Assembly (NCBI GenBank): GCA_013396655.1
Contig: WBMV01006665.1
Coordinates: forward strand, 186,001 to 250,000
Length of the DNA: 64,000 nt
DNA from: Campylorhamphus procurvoides
Taxonomy: Eukaryota; Chordata; Aves; Passeriformes; Dendrocolaptidae
Direction of reading: 5' to 3'
This document shows, piece after piece, positions 61,801-64,000 of this stretch (position 1 is its first letter; every line of letters starts with the position of its first letter). The translations under genes and the position numbers were made by a program. Below the pieces are notes generated by a model. It saw nothing but the letters and a program-made list of their open reading frames with translations. It made no database searches and had not been told where the DNA came from.

Positions 61801-64000
61801 TACTTACATTTCAGAGAAGGAATCAAAAGCTCTGGAGTTCAAAATACAAATTTAGATACAGAAATAAATTTAAACTCAGGCACATGGCCCTGATATTGCA
61901 AAAAAAGAGCATGTACTCCTGTAAACAGCTTCTTTCTGTATTATCACTACAGAGAGTACAACATTACCAAAACAAATACAGTTCTTCCATTCTAAATTTA
62001 CCACCAGCTTATAAGGTGATGCAGAATAGGCTGTATTGTAGAGAAATATAGTGCCTTTGAAACTTAAAGAATAAAATGCTCCATATTGAGATGCATGTAC
62101 TTCATATTTTAACATACCTTAAGAAGAACCTTTACTAGATTAGTTTCTCATACTAAGTGCAGTAAGATGAGTTTTAAGGTCAAAGTATATGTATCTCAAA
62201 TATAAAAAGTAGTTGTTTATTTTTAAAGTATTTTTACTGATATGCATAATCTTGAAAATTTTAAATGAATCTCATTTTGCATTTATGAAATATCCATATT
62301 CTATAGTGTTGATATTGTCACATTGTCCCTTTTAAACATAATAAATGTGATTTACTATCCATCCATAACTCTCTTCATAACAAAGATATTTTGTAGTACA
62401 CATAGTGGAAAAGAGAGCTGATCAATTCCTAGTAATCTTAGTAACAACAGTAATTCACAGCAAGTTCTGCTCCACATGAAATGCAGACTCCAGTGAAGAC
62501 TGGGGAAGACCAGTTATGGGAAAGCAAAGTGAGAACACATGAAGGGATCTGCATGAATGGAAACTAGAAACCACCAGCTAAGAAAGAGTGCTGCTCTGAA
62601 CTGTACTCAATGCCTGCAACACTAAGAGAAAATTACCATATTTTGCACAGAGAAGCTGCAGACTAAAGCTAGGAAGGAAACATGGCATTCCAAAATTGAA
62701 GAGTTTGGCAGCCTTTGCACTGGAATTGGGTCCTGCTTGAGGCATCCTCTTGTGTTTAGGAAGTCAGAGTAGTAGAGGATGATTCACTAAAGCTAGCATT
62801 TTCCTTTTGAAGGTCAAACTCATTTTTTCTGTTGAGCCATCATTCCAGAGAAGCCTCTGGGCCTGAGCAGGTTGGTTGTCCTGGGAAGTTACAACTGCTG
62901 CTCGGTATAAAGCACCTAATACTCTGGTCTTTCACACTGAGCTCTGGTGCATGGTACCCTACTCTTCTTGCCTCACATCTCTCTGTGTCTGATGTAATTT
63001 CACCTATCTCCAGTCTGTTCCTATGACCATGACATTCATTCCTTCCAACTCCTGCTCCCATCCCTTAGCTGCTCACTACAACAGCATTGGTGCTACAGAT
63101 CTAACTTCACGCTGCCATCCAAATTTTTATTATTTTTAGCTGAGATAGTACTGCCCATTGGCACTCCACACCAATCTGTCATCACTAGCACCACCTTCTG
63201 TGCTAATCCTCTCCAGACTTTTGTGATAATTGAACCCCCTAATTGCTACAATTGCACTGACTACAGCAGCTCATATGCTCTGCCACACTACATAAGTATA
63301 GTCAAGCAATGACATATTAATGATGTCTTGCTATTTTGTAACAGCATTAAAAAATTCGTTACCTTTCTTAATGCATTGAATTAACTACATGTGCTTAAAT
63401 AAATGCTCAATTTGTTTAAAAGCTTTTTTTAATCTTGATTTTACTGCAGATGAATGGAAGAGGAAATTATAATTTTAGCCATGTCAGGCCCTCGTAGGAG
63501 AAAGAGGGTGAACCTAAGCAAATGAAGTAGCCAGCCAAAGCTGAAGGGAGCAATAATTTCTATGCTCTGAGTTGTTCCTCACCCTAAAACTTAATGGGTT
63601 ACTACAGCCACAGACTAACCTGAAAGGTTCAAGATAGGCTTGATCCATTAATCAGTCCAACCACCAAGGTGACAGATTTCATCTTACTCTTTAATTCAGT
63701 TTTGTTTTTTCCTCAGGAGGTTCTCTCTTGTTGGAGCAGTTCAGTTCAAAGTCATTAATTATTAAAAATTTCTTGGAAAATTAACAAAGTGTAGCTCTTG
63801 GGCATTCTTCTACAGAAGAGACTCAACACCTTCCAATGTTATGTCCGAAAGTATTCCATTCTCATACTGCAGCATTCAAGGAAATCATGTCCAGTAGGAG
63901 ACTCTACATTGATTTCTAGAGAAAAGCAGTCTCAAATTTCATGACTCACTGTTACTAGAAAAACAGTCTAGAGCCACTTAGCAAATTCAAGAAACACATG
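55857..64000 (-). other. RSPO2: RSPO2 intron 3, partial
   Basis: The intron runs from the exon 4 acceptor to the right edge of the window. I looked on the minus strand for the first furin-like repeat (pattern C-x2-C-x5-6-C-x2-C, then a run of Phe) and found none, so exon 3 should lie further right. The region is AT-rich and almost free of recognised repeats. A slightly GC-richer patch at 62840-63070 has open frames on both strands but no recognised domain. 58801-61875 has no open frame of 60 codons. Confidence 0.75.

Noticed and set aside
55857..64000. Search for RSPO2 exon 3 or signal-peptide exon
   Set aside because: No cysteine-rich furin-like pattern or signal peptide frame with splice sites found on the minus strand; taken to lie outside the window.

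Overview
This 64 kb window is AT-rich vertebrate nuclear DNA, most likely from a bird. Decayed CR1 LINE fragments recur at modest density (eleven recognised). At least two LTR pieces belong to a family I recognise from avian genomes. The single gene found is recognisable R-spondin 2 (RSPO2), a secreted Wnt-signalling agonist. The species cannot be named from sequence alone, and another CR1-bearing reptile is not excluded.

RSPO2 lies on the minus strand and runs off the right edge. Three coding exons are visible. Exon 4 (55713-55856) carries the second furin-like cysteine-rich repeat. Exon 5 (54848-55036) carries the thrombospondin type 1 repeat. The last coding exon (16747-16856) encodes the basic C-terminal tail and stop codon. 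Intron 4 is 676 nt and intron 5 is about 38 kb. Exons for the signal peptide and first furin-like repeat were not found in 55857-64000 and should lie beyond the window. All visible junctions have canonical GT/AG ends and the same phase, so the pieces join in frame (exon numbers follow the usual vertebrate RSPO2 model).

Layout: 1-16246 is intergenic DNA downstream of RSPO2. It holds a CR1 3' end at the left edge, a GC-rich CpG-containing patch (681-865), two LTR-like elements (about 4330-4538 and 8711-9263), a perfect 51-bp inverted repeat (9571-9703), another CR1 and an assembly gap of 266 N (14288-14553). A candidate 3' UTR precedes the last exon. Intron 5 (16857-54847) holds eight of the CR1 pieces, a minus-oriented LTR (30299-30805) and several simple repeats, but a 9 kb stretch (35448-44439) has no recognised transposon. 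Intron 3 (55857-64000) shows nothing but unique AT-rich sequence.

I see no complete intronless gene, rRNA, tRNA or CRISPR array. The most unusual feature is the perfect inverted repeat at 9571-9703, whose 133-nt transcript would fold into a long hairpin.
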